Origin: Bdellovibrionia bacterium
Lineage (GTDB): Bacteria > Bdellovibrionota > Bdellovibrionia > Bdellovibrionales > JAGQZY01
Direction: 5' to 3'
NCBI GenBank assembly: GCA_030427805.1
Contig: JAUICP010000001.1
Location: 186,001 to 250,000 of the forward strand
DNA: 64,000 nucleotides
Position numbers and translations under genes: made by a program. Under the pieces are notes generated by a model that was given only the letters and a program-made list of their open reading frames with translations, was not told the origin of the DNA and made no database searches. This document shows, in pieces, positions 1 through 8,423 of the stretch (the first letter of the stretch is position 1; each line of letters opens with the position of its first letter).

Positions 1-1
1 A

Positions 2-301
2 GCGCAAAAGAATTTTAATAAATATACTGAAAGTGTTAAAGCTGAATCAATATCAGCTACAGAAGAAGAAACATTAGAACAATTTTTTGAAAGTAAAGAA
101 ACAATGGAATCCCTGAAGAAGGCGGTAGATCAATTACCAGACAGTCAAAGAGCGGCAATCGTATTGTGGCTCGGTGATGAAATGGACTATCAGCAGATCT
201 CCGAGGAGCTCGATTTATCGCTCGCGGCCACAAAATCTTTACTTTTCAGAGCAAAGAAATCAATTGAAGCGATAGTGGGGACTGGAGGCTCAAATGGATA
301 A
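2..301 (+). CDS. ECF-type RNA polymerase sigma factor, C-terminal part (5' end outside window)
   Basis: The frame is open from the first base, so the start lies upstream. The visible 99 residues hold a sigma-70 region 4: a helix around LPDSQRAAIVLWL, then a helix-turn-helix around DYQQISEELDLSLAATKSLLFRAKK, which would bind the -35 element. An acidic linker precedes it, as between regions 2 and 4 of ECF factors. The stop codon overlaps the next ATG by 8 nt, so translation is probably coupled. The downstream membrane protein may be its anti-sigma factor. Family call is secure; the stimulus is unknown. Confidence 0.85.
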   Translation, partial: AQKNFNKYTESVKAESISATEEETLEQFFESKETMESLKKAVDQLPDSQRAAIVLWLGDEMDYQQISEELDLSLAATKSLLFRAKKSIEAIVGTGGSNG

Positions 302-662
302 AAAGCCTTGGTTCCATGAAGAACCATCAAAAGAATACAAAGATGCGGTTTTTGCAAAAGCCTTTAAAGAATTAGAAAAAAATAAAGAGCTAGCGCCATC
401 TAAAGCAAGTATCCTTTATAGCCGTCTCTTTATATTTCAGTCTTTAGCAGTTGTTATTGGAGGCTTCTTTGTTTGGAGATTTTTTCAGTCGCCTCAACAA
501 AGAGTCACCCAAGAAGAAGTTGCCGAGCTGAATCGAGCGGTCGAGTTATCAGAAGAAATTCTTATCTCTGAAGCAGGCGTTGAAAGCTTTGAAGACTTAG
601 AAATGATTGGCGAACTGGATTTACTGACTGATCTCGATGTCATCGAGGAGTGGGAATCATGA
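294..662 (+). CDS. single-pass membrane protein, candidate anti-sigma factor
   Basis: 122 residues. A charged N-terminal part of about 42 residues precedes one hydrophobic helix (about 43-64, LFIFQSLAVVIGGFFVWRFF) and a long acidic C-terminal tail (about 70-122). No zinc-binding HxxxCxxC motif is visible. Its place directly after the sigma factor gene, overlapping by 8 nt, and the cytoplasmic-TM-periplasmic layout suggest an anti-sigma role. This is inference from context; I recognise no family. The stop overlaps the next gene as ATGA. Confidence 0.6.
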   Translation: MDKKPWFHEEPSKEYKDAVFAKAFKELEKNKELAPSKASILYSRLFIFQSLAVVIGGFFVWRFFQSPQQRVTQEEVAELNRAVELSEEILISEAGVESFEDLEMIGELDLLTDLDVIEEWES

Positions 663-841
663 GTGATAAAGATAGAGACAATAAGAAAGCTTTTGTTCCC
701 TCGAAAGCAATGCTGAAGAACCTGGATTTGTTGATGAATTTAGACGTGGTTGAGGATGCTGAAAATTGGGATCTCTATGATAACGTCGATTCAAATGAAT
801 TGATCTCTGCAGATGTAGAGTTAGGTGGTGAAGATGAATAA
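659..841 (+). CDS. small acidic hypothetical protein
   Basis: 60 residues from the ATG that overlaps the preceding stop; a GTG nine bases upstream would add three residues. There is no signal peptide or membrane segment. The C-terminal half is strongly acidic (LDLLMNLDVVEDAENWDLY). It resembles the acidic tail of the preceding protein (LDLLTDLDVIEEW), so the two may share a short binding motif or stem from a duplication. It lies within the sigma factor operon and overlaps the next gene. Function unknown. Confidence 0.6.
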   Translation: MSDKDRDNKKAFVPSKAMLKNLDLLMNLDVVEDAENWDLYDNVDSNELISADVELGGEDE

Positions 842-1289
842 ATCAATGAATAGGAGAGACTTCTTTAAATCAAGTTTAGCTCTATCCTTATTGAGTTTAA
901 GCGGCTTAAAAGAGTCTAATGCCCAGTCGTCCAACGATGCTCTAGAGCGATTTAAATCACTGTCACCTGAGCAACAAAGGGTTCTTCAAGAGCGCTGGGA
1001 GAAATTGAAGTCAATGGATCCTGAGAAGCGCAAAAAATTAATGAAGAATTACAAGCGTTTTAAATCACTTCCTGCCGAACAAAGAAACCGCATTAAAAGA
1101 GGATTAAAGCGTTGGAAATCTCTATCACCAGAGAGAAGAAATAATATTCGTCAGCGCTTTCAAAGATGGAGGAGTATGTCTCCAGAAAGGCGGCAAGTGA
1201 TTCGCCAGCGCTTTCAAAGGTGGCGTACTCTGACGCCCGCTCAAAGAGCGCGAATTAGAAGGAGAATAAGGCAACGTCGCGGTGAATAG
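834..1289 (+). CDS. Tat-signal DUF3106-like arginine-rich repeat protein
   Basis: 151 residues from ATG 834 (a GTG at 825 is the alternative). The N-terminus carries a twin-arginine-like motif (NRRDFFKSS), a hydrophobic stretch and a likely cleavage site near KESNA-QSS. The rest is about six imperfect helical repeats of some 20 residues with the pattern RWKSLSPERR. This layout is that of DUF3106 proteins, which are found beside ECF sigma and anti-sigma genes in other proteobacteria. The repeats become increasingly Arg-rich towards the C-terminus. It is probably an exported, highly basic helical protein. Confidence 0.7.
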   Translation: MNKSMNRRDFFKSSLALSLLSLSGLKESNAQSSNDALERFKSLSPEQQRVLQERWEKLKSMDPEKRKKLMKNYKRFKSLPAEQRNRIKRGLKRWKSLSPERRNNIRQRFQRWRSMSPERRQVIRQRFQRWRTLTPAQRARIRRRIRQRRGE

Positions 1290-2166
1290 TCGGTTCTCTC
1301 TAGCACTACTCCTTTTACTATTACTCATCGGTCCGCCATCAAGGGCTGATGATCTTGATTATTTTAGTTTTAAGATTCCAAGTAGCGTTTATTTTGGTTT
1401 GCAAGGAGATAGTCAGAAAACCCGCTCACTGAATCTCGGGTTAGCCCTTAATGTGTACAAAAACAATTTTCTAGAGCTTTCGGTATCAAAGGCTCGGCAA
1501 AAAATTGATGATGAAGAAAGTTACCAAGTTCAAACTCTTCTGATGGGGTATCGTTCAGATCCTTTAAACAAGTTTAGCTATGAAGCTGAGTACTTTGAAA
1601 CCTCTGTTGAGGAGCTTACAAAATTGATCCAGGGCCGAATAGGGGCGGCTTACAATGGGGCTGATTATACGCTCGGCCTTTACCTTGGCTTGTTGAGTAA
1701 CCAGTTTTCGACTACAGAAATTGAAAGTTTAAATATTTTGAGTCACAAAAAAACTTATACGGGGATTCTCTTCGGGTTTAAAGGCGAGTACTTCTATAAA
1801 AGCTGGGGCTTTTTCCTTCAGGCGATCAGCTTTTCTTACAACGAAGACTTAAGCATTTTTGAGGATGAACTCATTAGCTTTTTCGTTCCTATTGAATCAA
1901 TCAACTTAATAACAGGACAGAGTCAGTTAAATGTTAACACTCGCTTTTCTTACTCATTTAAAAATGCGAGCTTAGCTTTGTTAATTAATTATACAAAAGG
2001 TGAAAGCAGTGGTGTTGCTTCCCTTGGGACCGGTTTTGACGTCTCCTATAGCCTTACTAAAGACTGGATGTTCTCGGCACAGTTTGGGCGGCTACAGTCA
2101 CTTGAAGACGAACTTTCAGATTCTCCTTTAAGAACCTTTGGACTATCATCTAGTTATAGCTTCTAA
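1282..2166 (+). CDS. predicted outer-membrane beta-barrel protein
   Basis: 294 residues, GTG start overlapping the preceding stop by 8 nt, so this is the last gene of the sigma factor operon. A signal peptide (hydrophobic run of leucines, cleavage near PSRA-DD) is followed by alternating amphipathic strands with many aromatic residues, and the protein ends in phenylalanine (SSSYSF), the usual C-terminal signal of barrels inserted by the BAM machinery. No specific family recognised. It may be the envelope component sensed or controlled by the sigma factor (inference). Confidence 0.65.
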   Translation: MNSRFSLALLLLLLLIGPPSRADDLDYFSFKIPSSVYFGLQGDSQKTRSLNLGLALNVYKNNFLELSVSKARQKIDDEESYQVQTLLMGYRSDPLNKFSYEAEYFETSVEELTKLIQGRIGAAYNGADYTLGLYLGLLSNQFSTTEIESLNILSHKKTYTGILFGFKGEYFYKSWGFFLQAISFSYNEDLSIFEDELISFFVPIESINLITGQSQLNVNTRFSYSFKNASLALLINYTKGESSGVASLGTGFDVSYSLTKDWMFSAQFGRLQSLEDELSDSPLRTFGLSSSYSF

Positions 2167-2292
2167 ACAATTACACTTTAAACTTTCATTTACTTTTAAT
2201 TGTCTTACTAGAGTGGCAAGATGAAAGACCTTAGTATTGAAGCTTTGAAAACTGCTAATAAGGATAGTTAGCGGAAACATTTTGTATTTATA

Positions 2293-3081
2293 ATGGATTA
2301 TATGCCTAAGAAAAGAACCTCTAAAAAGAACAAGTTCGTAAAGAAACAAATTAGAAAACGATGGAAAACAGCGAGTGTTATTACTGTAGTCATCCTTCTT
2401 TTACTCCTAAATGTCATGTATCAGGTTTTTATGAAGCCGACGGAAATCGTGAGGTTTCTAGGATTTGGAACACCTAGAACGGTCACCGATACCTGGGACA
2501 GTTACGGGAGTCTCTTTAAAAAGCATGAAACGGAGTTGATGACTTCTGATTTCTTGGCCGCCTTGGCCCAAGCTGAGTCTGGTGGAAACCCAATCGCTGG
2601 ACCAGGTTGGAAGCTTAAGCTAACAGCTGACTTCAGCCGAATTTATGCACCCCAATCCTCTTCTCTGGGGCTTTACCAAATAACAGATGGCTTTTACAAA
2701 CGAGCAAAGAATTACTGTATCAAGGAAGGTAAAGTCGTAAGAAAAAACCCTTGGTTCAAATTTAAAAACTGTTGGACGAGATTATTCTATAGTCGGCTTG
2801 TTCCTTCCCATGCCATCGAAATGACATCGGCATATTTAACTCTTACAACTGATAAAATACTTAAAAAATACAAGAAGAAGGGAGTTCGTCGAGCTGTTCG
2901 TCAGACGGTTGCGGCGATCACCCATCTATGCGGATCAGCCGTTGCGAAATCCTATGTTCGTAGAAGCTTTAGAGCTCGCAAGGGAAGAAAGTGCGGCTCC
3001 CATAATCTGTCTCGATACATAAAGCGGATCAAAGCTTACCAAAAAGCCTTCATCAGAGCTCGAAACATGAGTCGCGGCTAG
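2293..3081 (+). CDS. membrane-anchored lytic transglycosylase-like protein (SLT fold)
   Basis: 262 residues. A very basic N-terminus is followed by one membrane helix (about 26-45) and a periplasmic domain with the SLT pattern: LAALAQAESGGNP, where the Glu is the expected catalytic acid, and SSSLGLYQIT, matching the usual GLMQI segment. It should cleave the glycan strands of peptidoglycan. The C-terminal 100 residues are Arg/Lys-rich. ATG 2302 is an alternative start. Its stop overlaps the convergent gene's stop within one CTAG. Confidence 0.75.
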   Translation: MDYMPKKRTSKKNKFVKKQIRKRWKTASVITVVILLLLLNVMYQVFMKPTEIVRFLGFGTPRTVTDTWDSYGSLFKKHETELMTSDFLAALAQAESGGNPIAGPGWKLKLTADFSRIYAPQSSSLGLYQITDGFYKRAKNYCIKEGKVVRKNPWFKFKNCWTRLFYSRLVPSHAIEMTSAYLTLTTDKILKKYKKKGVRRAVRQTVAAITHLCGSAVAKSYVRRSFRARKGRKCGSHNLSRYIKRIKAYQKAFIRARNMSRG

Positions 3082-3446
3082 AAAACCTTAGGTAAATATT
3101 TTTTAAAAGCGGTCAGTGCGCTCGTGCGAATAAATGAGCTGTAGCGTTTTGCAGTTTTTCGCGGATGTCGAATTGATTGCCAAGGAAGGCTCTTTAACTC
3201 GTCGATAAGTTCACTCGTATAGTTTTCCGGGTAAACTTCCATGCCCTCGTATAGACTGTCATCTAGAGATGAGGAAATCTCGGCATTATTTTTTAATGCA
3301 ACCTTTTCAGCTCCCTTAAGATTCTTACTTTGCCAAGGTTGGATTTTTTTAACTTTCTTTTTTCTGGTTTTTTTACTCGAAGCCTTTGATTGAGTTGTCG
3401 GCTTCTTTTTATTCTTATTTTGTGCTTGGTTCAGACTCAGTGCCAT
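3078..3446 (-). CDS. lysine-rich partner protein of the orphan ParA
   Basis: 122 residues. Roughly the first 40 are low-complexity Lys/Gln/Ser (KKTRKKKVKK) and probably disordered; the rest is mixed with possible helices near the C-terminus. It begins immediately after the ParA stop codon (TAG then ATG), with AGAGG as ribosome binding site. It occupies the place of a ParB but shows no ParB nuclease or helix-turn-helix signature. A basic disordered adaptor linking ParA to a cargo or to DNA is plausible but unproven. Confidence 0.55.
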   Translation of the reverse strand: MALSLNQAQNKNKKKPTTQSKASSKKTRKKKVKKIQPWQSKNLKGAEKVALKNNAEISSSLDDSLYEGMEVYPENYTSELIDELKSLPWQSIRHPRKTAKRYSSFIRTSALTAFKKYLPKVF

Positions 3447-4508
3447 CTATAAACCTCTATCTATTGTTTTTGATTCTTGCTCGATTCTTTTCTCGGAGTT
3501 CTTTTCTAACCTTCTGATTAAGGAAGAAAGTTCAAGAGTCAAGGTTCGGATCTCTTGGCCAGCAGCAGAGGTCGGACTGTATTCAGGAACGGAAAGACTC
3601 ATAGCAACGGCTTCCTCTCCTTGGGTGCTTTCTCGTATACTTGTCTTTAAAAAATGGGAGAGAGAATCGGCGTAGAACTCTTTTATTTCATTCGAAAGCT
3701 TTCTATTCGGAGAAAGTCGTGTGCCGACAAATATTTGTTCAAAGTTCAAGTTCATATCCTTCTTAAATTCTTGAACAAAGGCTCTGAAAACTTTGAGATT
3801 TCTAAAATTTGAAATTTTACATTCAAGTGGTGAGATAAGGTAATCGCTCGCAGTGAGTGCGTTTGTAATAAGTCGGTTCCAGTTCGGCGAACAGTCAATG
3901 AGAATAATATCGAATTTTTCTTTTAAAGGCTTAATTACATTATCTTTGAGCCAATACTCGCGACGATTTTTATTAATAATACTCTGGTCGAGAGCAACTA
4001 ACTCTGGAGTTTCTGGAATGATGGATAAACAGGGGAGATCAGTTGCCAAGGTAATGTCTTCGAGATTAACACGTCCTTCGAAGAAATCAGCTAAGCCTTG
4101 TGTTGCTTCGATCCGTGCCAAGGCATCTTCTAAACTTTCTTCGTCACTTTGTTGATTTTCTGGTAAGAGGCAAGAAGTAATATCTCCTTGCATATCCAAT
4201 CCAACAACACAGGTTTTTATGTTGTGAAGGGCAAAGCTCCTGGCCAAGTTTAAGGTGAGGCTCGACTTTAAAACCCCTCCCTTTGTTACAAAAATCGAAA
4301 AGGCCAGAGGTCGACCGAAAGACTTCAGGTAACCAATTTGTTCCCCAACAAGAGAGATTTGTTCACTATCCCAACTTTTTTTCTTTATAACTCCGCTCTT
4401 CGTTCTCGGAAACTGGGGAAGAATCCCCTTTTTTTCTGCCTCTAATACCTGCTTTTTATCGAGTTGTGAGCCGAATAGGTTGATCGCTTTTTGAATGGAG
4501 TAGTTCAT
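3447..4508 (-). CDS. ParA/MinD-type ATPase with N-terminal helix-turn-helix, no ParB
   Basis: 353 residues. Residues 1-65 resemble a MerR-like winged helix (EAEKKGILPQFPRTKSG, then EQISLVGEQIGYL), as in type Ia plasmid ParA proteins. The ATPase core has the deviant Walker A KGGVLKSS, a Walker A' around VVGLDMQGD and a hydrophobic Walker B at IILIDCSPNW. Such proteins bind DNA non-specifically as ATP dimers and position DNA or protein cargo. No ParB or parS-like array is visible nearby; a lysine-rich protein follows. Divergent from an HTH gene. Confidence 0.8.
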   Translation of the reverse strand: MNYSIQKAINLFGSQLDKKQVLEAEKKGILPQFPRTKSGVIKKKSWDSEQISLVGEQIGYLKSFGRPLAFSIFVTKGGVLKSSLTLNLARSFALHNIKTCVVGLDMQGDITSCLLPENQQSDEESLEDALARIEATQGLADFFEGRVNLEDITLATDLPCLSIIPETPELVALDQSIINKNRREYWLKDNVIKPLKEKFDIILIDCSPNWNRLITNALTASDYLISPLECKISNFRNLKVFRAFVQEFKKDMNLNFEQIFVGTRLSPNRKLSNEIKEFYADSLSHFLKTSIRESTQGEEAVAMSLSVPEYSPTSAAGQEIRTLTLELSSLIRRLEKNSEKRIEQESKTIDRGL

Positions 4509-4642
4509 AGATGCCCCCGAAATTATTCGCGTTTTAGTTCATCAAGAAAAAGCCGGTGAAGCAACTTAAGATTAACCCCCTCACCGAGATCTAAAAAAGT
4601 GCAATTTATTGTCGCTCGCTAATATCTGCCCTGTAATTTTTG

Positions 4643-4674
4643 GAAAAATAAGTGAAATCAGGAGTTTATTTTTC
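4643..4674. promoter_or_regulatory. inverted repeat between parA and HTH gene
   Basis: Arms GAAAAATAA (4643-4651) and TTATTTTTC (4666-4674) are perfectly complementary with a 14-nt spacer. It lies in the 220-nt space between the divergent ParA-type gene and the HTH gene, so it could be an operator for either. No clear terminator tail. Confidence 0.4.
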
Positions 4675-4729
4675 ACACTGAGTTGAGGAAATTTGACGGT
4701 TTTTGGGTGGAAATGTAAACCCGGGCTCT

Positions 4730-5359
4730 ATGTTATTCGGGGAGTACTTAAGGGGCGTCCGCAAGCTGAAGGGCTTAAAGACATCCAAAGAACATTTCGA
4801 ATCTCTAGGGGGGAAAACTAAACTGGGCATTTCGCTTCGCCACTTTCAACAAATTGAAAGTGACAAGTATCCTCCTTCAGAGAAGTTATTAGCAACGCTC
4901 ACGAGCTTAATGCCAAAGACGGAGCGTCGCGGTTTACTTTTGTCCTACTTCAAGTCGATCTATTCGACTCAGGTGGAGGGACAAGAGGTGGTCAACTATT
5001 TGGATCAGCATTTAATGCCTGACCAAGAAGCTATGAGCCAAGCACCTTCGAGCCAATCCTTAGAAAAAACAGTAGTTTACTCTCAAAGGCAGCTTGATTA
5101 CCTGAGCTCAAACCCAAAGGTTTTTGATTTCCATCGTCAATTACTCAACAAAGAAGAGATTTCATACGAAGAATCTGGCTTAAGTCGCCATGAAATTGAG
5201 ATGCTCTTCGAGTTAAAGTTAATTCACTTTGACCAGGGTATGATTCGCCTGCCTTATCGTTTAGTTCGATCTAACGACTTTACTCCTGAGGCCGCCAGTG
5301 AAATTCCACAGTTCTACGTTTCATTCGTTAAAAGAATAGATAATTCAGAACTTTCGTAG
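4730..5359 (+). CDS. XRE-like helix-turn-helix protein
   Basis: About 209 residues from ATG 4730; a TTG at 4703, 14 nt after a GAGG, would add nine residues. The first 70 residues look like a Cro/C1-type fold (LFGEYLRGVRKLKGL, then SLRHFQQIESDKYPPSEKLL). The remainder contains a Ser/Gln-rich linker and an acidic helical part. No sensor domain recognised. Divergent from the orphan ParA gene, which it may regulate (inference). Confidence 0.65.
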   Translation: MLFGEYLRGVRKLKGLKTSKEHFESLGGKTKLGISLRHFQQIESDKYPPSEKLLATLTSLMPKTERRGLLLSYFKSIYSTQVEGQEVVNYLDQHLMPDQEAMSQAPSSQSLEKTVVYSQRQLDYLSSNPKVFDFHRQLLNKEEISYEESGLSRHEIEMLFELKLIHFDQGMIRLPYRLVRSNDFTPEAASEIPQFYVSFVKRIDNSELS

Positions 5360-5492
5360 ATTATTTTTCGCCAAAAACAACGAGGCGCACAATAAAGCGA
5401 ACAAGTTTTTAATGGTGCCTTCGGTCAAGTGTATAAAAACCCACAAACTTCCCATACAGTGAGCCCGTTTCATTAATCAAATGGAGGAATCT

Positions 5493-6149
5493 ATGGGACG
5501 AATTTTAAGTCTAATTGCAATGATTGTTGTCCTTTCTACTCAGTGGACGATCGCTCAAGCTGGGAGCTTATCTGAAGAGCAACTGAGAAAAGAAATAAGC
5601 CGTCAAATCGACAGAAATAATTTGAAAGTATCTGAAGAAGAAGTTTCCAGTATCATCGATGCCCTTTTTGAAGGCTTCAATGTTGATCGTACTGACCGAC
5701 TACCAATTAATGGTGTCCTTTCTACTTCTGGTGTGAGTGCTGCGCTTCTCGTTGATCGCGATGTGTGGAAGCTCGATGGCGGAATCGTGAGTGAGCACGG
5801 TGAGCTTATCAATATCGATAACCTTTTTGAAATTTACTACAACAACAGTGGTCTTAAGGCTGAACTTGCTTATAAGTACATGTTCATCTTTATTCCTGAT
5901 GAAGTGAGCACGGCAGAAGCTCTTGATGGTGCTATCTACGGTGGCTTCATGAACGGTCTTGGTCTTGATTTCGAACTCGGAATTGGTGTTGAAATCGGTT
6001 GGTTAAATGCTGTGAATCGTCCTGGCCAAGTTTTCGTTATTGGTGGAAAAGTTGGTGTTGGTGGAGGAATCTCCTTCCCTAGAATGGAATTCCGCCTAAG
6101 AACTCGTCCAGAAGTTCGCGGCTTCCCATGGCACGCCATCATTCCATAA
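5493..6149 (+). CDS. secreted hypothetical protein
   Basis: 218 residues from ATG 5493, chosen because GGAGG lies five bases upstream. Signal peptide (about 1-24, cleavage near AQAG), a helical acidic part (about 25-70), then a glycine-rich region with repeated short beta-like motifs (GLGLDFELGIGVEIGW, GGKVGVGGGISF). The second half may form a small beta domain. No family recognised. The transcript ends in a clear terminator and carries the post-stop GGTAGAAGC element also found after groEL, hinting at high expression. Confidence 0.6.
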   Translation: MGRILSLIAMIVVLSTQWTIAQAGSLSEEQLRKEISRQIDRNNLKVSEEEVSSIIDALFEGFNVDRTDRLPINGVLSTSGVSAALLVDRDVWKLDGGIVSEHGELINIDNLFEIYYNNSGLKAELAYKYMFIFIPDEVSTAEALDGAIYGGFMNGLGLDFELGIGVEIGWLNAVNRPGQVFVIGGKVGVGGGISFPRMEFRLRTRPEVRGFPWHAIIP

Positions 6150-6173
6150 GGTAGAAGCGTCCTTTTGGTAGCA
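6150..6173 (+). repeat. post-stop repeat element, copy 1
   Basis: Starts at the base after the stop codon: GGTAGAAGC, then GT, CCTTTTGGTAGC and A. It differs by one base (G for T at position 10) from the copies at 38612-38634 and 38754-38776 (minus), which also directly follow stop codons. An intrinsic terminator follows 18 nt later. Confidence 0.7.
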
Positions 6174-6190
6174 ACATAGCGTTAATTAAA

Positions 6191-6217
6191 AACCCTCTTT
6201 CATAGAGGGTTTTTTTT
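6191..6217 (+). terminator. intrinsic terminator
   Basis: AACCCTCT, loop TTCAT, AGAGGGTT followed by a run of T. It ends the transcript of the secreted protein at 5493-6149. Confidence 0.9.
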
Positions 6218-6244
6218 GGACTTATTTTTGTATCTAACGATGAC

Positions 6245-7855
6245 TTAAGGGCAGCCAACGAGGTTAGCCCCCAGTGGATCATAATAAGGGTGAGATGAAT
6301 CCAGTTGATCTCTCTGACTCCACTTACAGGCTAAATAACCTTCGATATTCTCAATATCGGTCGATGACTTGATTCCATCGTAAAAAACGACCTCTTTAAT
6401 TATTCCGTGAAAGCGCCTGGCGGCGTTGTTGACTTCACCACCTATGCTCATAGCTGTTGAAGTATATGTTGCTGGAATCGTGTGGTTAACGACTCGATCA
6501 AGTCCACCGGTTCGGGCAGACCACTGTGAAAGACTTCCGTTATGTGTGGCTCCAGAAATATAAACGTCCCCCGGTGCTGTTGGAATGTAACCGAGACCAA
6601 CATTACCACCGCCGGTATCAAAACCATGAATCAGGTTGTTGCCTGGAGTAAAAGTGTTTCTTGTTAATCCAAGCCAAGGGTACAGACCACTGGCCGATGT
6701 GAGCCAACTCACGAAGGGTCTACAGCAAGAAGCAGAATTGTCTGATTGAGTATCTGTTTCTACAACAACAAAGAAAGTCATGTCGTCGCCAGCCCCGTAG
6801 TTTAATGCGGCCTGGGTGAGAACATCATCAGAACCATCGAAATCAACTCCATCTGCGACTCGAAGGGGTCGAGCTGCTGGGGAACTTTGCGTAAAGTGAT
6901 TTGCGCCTGTGGCCTTATTGAACCAACAGGCCACTTCACCGCTTAAAACTGAGTTAGTAGTACAAGAGGTGTCGAGGAATAAGGTCGAAGGGTCACTCGA
7001 GTCTAACCAGAATGCAAGATTATTTAGGCTTGCGGGATCAAAGCTTTTCCAGGCTGCACTCGAAAATACAGAGGATTCATTTCCGGCTAAATCGACGGCT
7101 CGAATACTGATATAATGATTGGTATCGAAGAGAGCAGAAAAACTAAATCCATCAACTCCATCTTGTATTTGATAGTTGCTTGCACTTTGGCCGCCTGGAA
7201 TCTGGCTAAACGAAATGATATTTTCTACATCTCCCGAATCAAAGCCATCGGCTTCGTTGTCGTAGCCAATGGCAACTTCGTAGTAGGCGATTCCAGAGTC
7301 GGCATCGCTCGCGCCCGACCAAGAGAAGCTGGGGCTTTCGGATGAATTTGCTGCTGGGCTATCTAAACTCAAAGTTGTAATCGGTGATGGGGGGAATGCA
7401 TCTTCGGTGGTTGTGAAATTCCAATCGCTGGGAGTGTTAAATCCACTATAAAATCCTCCCGAAGCATTAAAAAAGGCATTGGACTGAATTTCGACATAGT
7501 ATTGTGTAGAAATACTTAAGAGCGAAGCTGGGGTGATGGTTATAGTTTCGGTTCCGTTGCCACTCACTTGTGCGCTCACAGCGGGAATGGATTCAATGAT
7601 TGAGCCGTCACTAACAAGTCTCAAGCTAATAAGGCCTGGGCCGAAGTAAACGGGTTCAGAAAATGTAATTTGTAAACTAGGACTTACGCTGATGTCAGTG
7701 GTTCCGGAAATGGGTAGCAGTCCGGAGAGAAGAGGGCCGCCATTATTTGGGTTCGGGCCAATATCTTCAGCATCCTCCCCAGAGGGAGGGCCGGCACAGG
7801 CCACCGCAAACGCTAGTAGCGATCCCAATAAGATTACTTTCAGCCAACTTAACAT
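6245..7855 (-). CDS. surface lipoprotein with Ig-like and LamG-like domains
   Basis: 536 residues from ATG 7855 (GTG 7858 is also possible). A lipoprotein signal ends in LAFAVAC, so Cys about residue 20 is lipidated. Next comes an SbsA/Big_5-type Ig-like domain (about 40-150, ending DWNFTTTED), a fibronectin-like part (about 155-270, with YYEVAIGYD and SIRAVDLAGN), and a concanavalin/LamG-like domain (about 275-530, with VDFDGSDD and FHGIIKEVVFYDG). A surface adhesin or glycan-binding role is plausible. Lacks neighbours in an operon. Confidence 0.75.
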   Translation of the reverse strand: MLSWLKVILLGSLLAFAVACAGPPSGEDAEDIGPNPNNGGPLLSGLLPISGTTDISVSPSLQITFSEPVYFGPGLISLRLVSDGSIIESIPAVSAQVSGNGTETITITPASLLSISTQYYVEIQSNAFFNASGGFYSGFNTPSDWNFTTTEDAFPPSPITTLSLDSPAANSSESPSFSWSGASDADSGIAYYEVAIGYDNEADGFDSGDVENIISFSQIPGGQSASNYQIQDGVDGFSFSALFDTNHYISIRAVDLAGNESSVFSSAAWKSFDPASLNNLAFWLDSSDPSTLFLDTSCTTNSVLSGEVACWFNKATGANHFTQSSPAARPLRVADGVDFDGSDDVLTQAALNYGAGDDMTFFVVVETDTQSDNSASCCRPFVSWLTSASGLYPWLGLTRNTFTPGNNLIHGFDTGGGNVGLGYIPTAPGDVYISGATHNGSLSQWSARTGGLDRVVNHTIPATYTSTAMSIGGEVNNAARRFHGIIKEVVFYDGIKSSTDIENIEGYLACKWSQRDQLDSSHPYYDPLGANLVGCP

Positions 7856-7954
7856 CACATTAATAATCGGCTCAATTTAACATTATCTAAAGATTCTAGT
7901 GTCTTAGACTGGGTAATGTGAGTAAATCCTCACAATTCGATCGGTCCAACTTGG

Positions 7955-8272
7955 TCAATGATCTCGGTCAATGCGGTCATTAAAGTTGTTGTCGATAAAT
8001 AGAGATTCGAGAGTGTCATAAAGAGAGAATTCATTAGCTTTATGGCCCTGTTGAACCCTCTTTCGCTCTAATTCTGCGCTTGAGAGGTCAGCCAAAGTTT
8101 CAATGGGGGTACGCTTTAAACGATCCGGAACTTGAGGTCCGTTCTTCTTTCGCTTTCTATTTTTAAATACCACACCCTTTGAAAAAAAGAGTGTCATCAG
8201 GAGGATAAAGGCTATCACACCTCCAACGACTAAACCTGTTGTATAGAAATACTCAAGTATCAAACTCTTCAT
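7955..8272 (-). CDS. small single-pass membrane protein
   Basis: 105 residues: one N-terminal hydrophobic helix (about 9-31, TTGLVVGGVIAFILLMTLFF), then a basic stretch (KNRKRKKNG) and a charged cytoplasmic tail. No family recognised. A possible -10 box TACAAT ends 6 nt before the ATG on this strand, so the mRNA may be leaderless. Together with the next small gene it lies downstream of the diiron protein gene. Confidence 0.5.
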   Translation of the reverse strand: MKSLILEYFYTTGLVVGGVIAFILLMTLFFSKGVVFKNRKRKKNGPQVPDRLKRTPIETLADLSSAELERKRVQQGHKANEFSLYDTLESLFIDNNFNDRIDRDH

Positions 8273-8423
8273 GTTTTCATTGTATCAAATTTAAAAGAAT
8301 GACTCCCCTGGAACCGGTATATGCGACCGGGACGAGAAGAGTGTATCAATTTGAGACAATTATCAGCGATCCAATAGTGTAATTTTTGAACGTTTAGAGG
8401 AGTGAGACGTCTCCCCTAAAATT

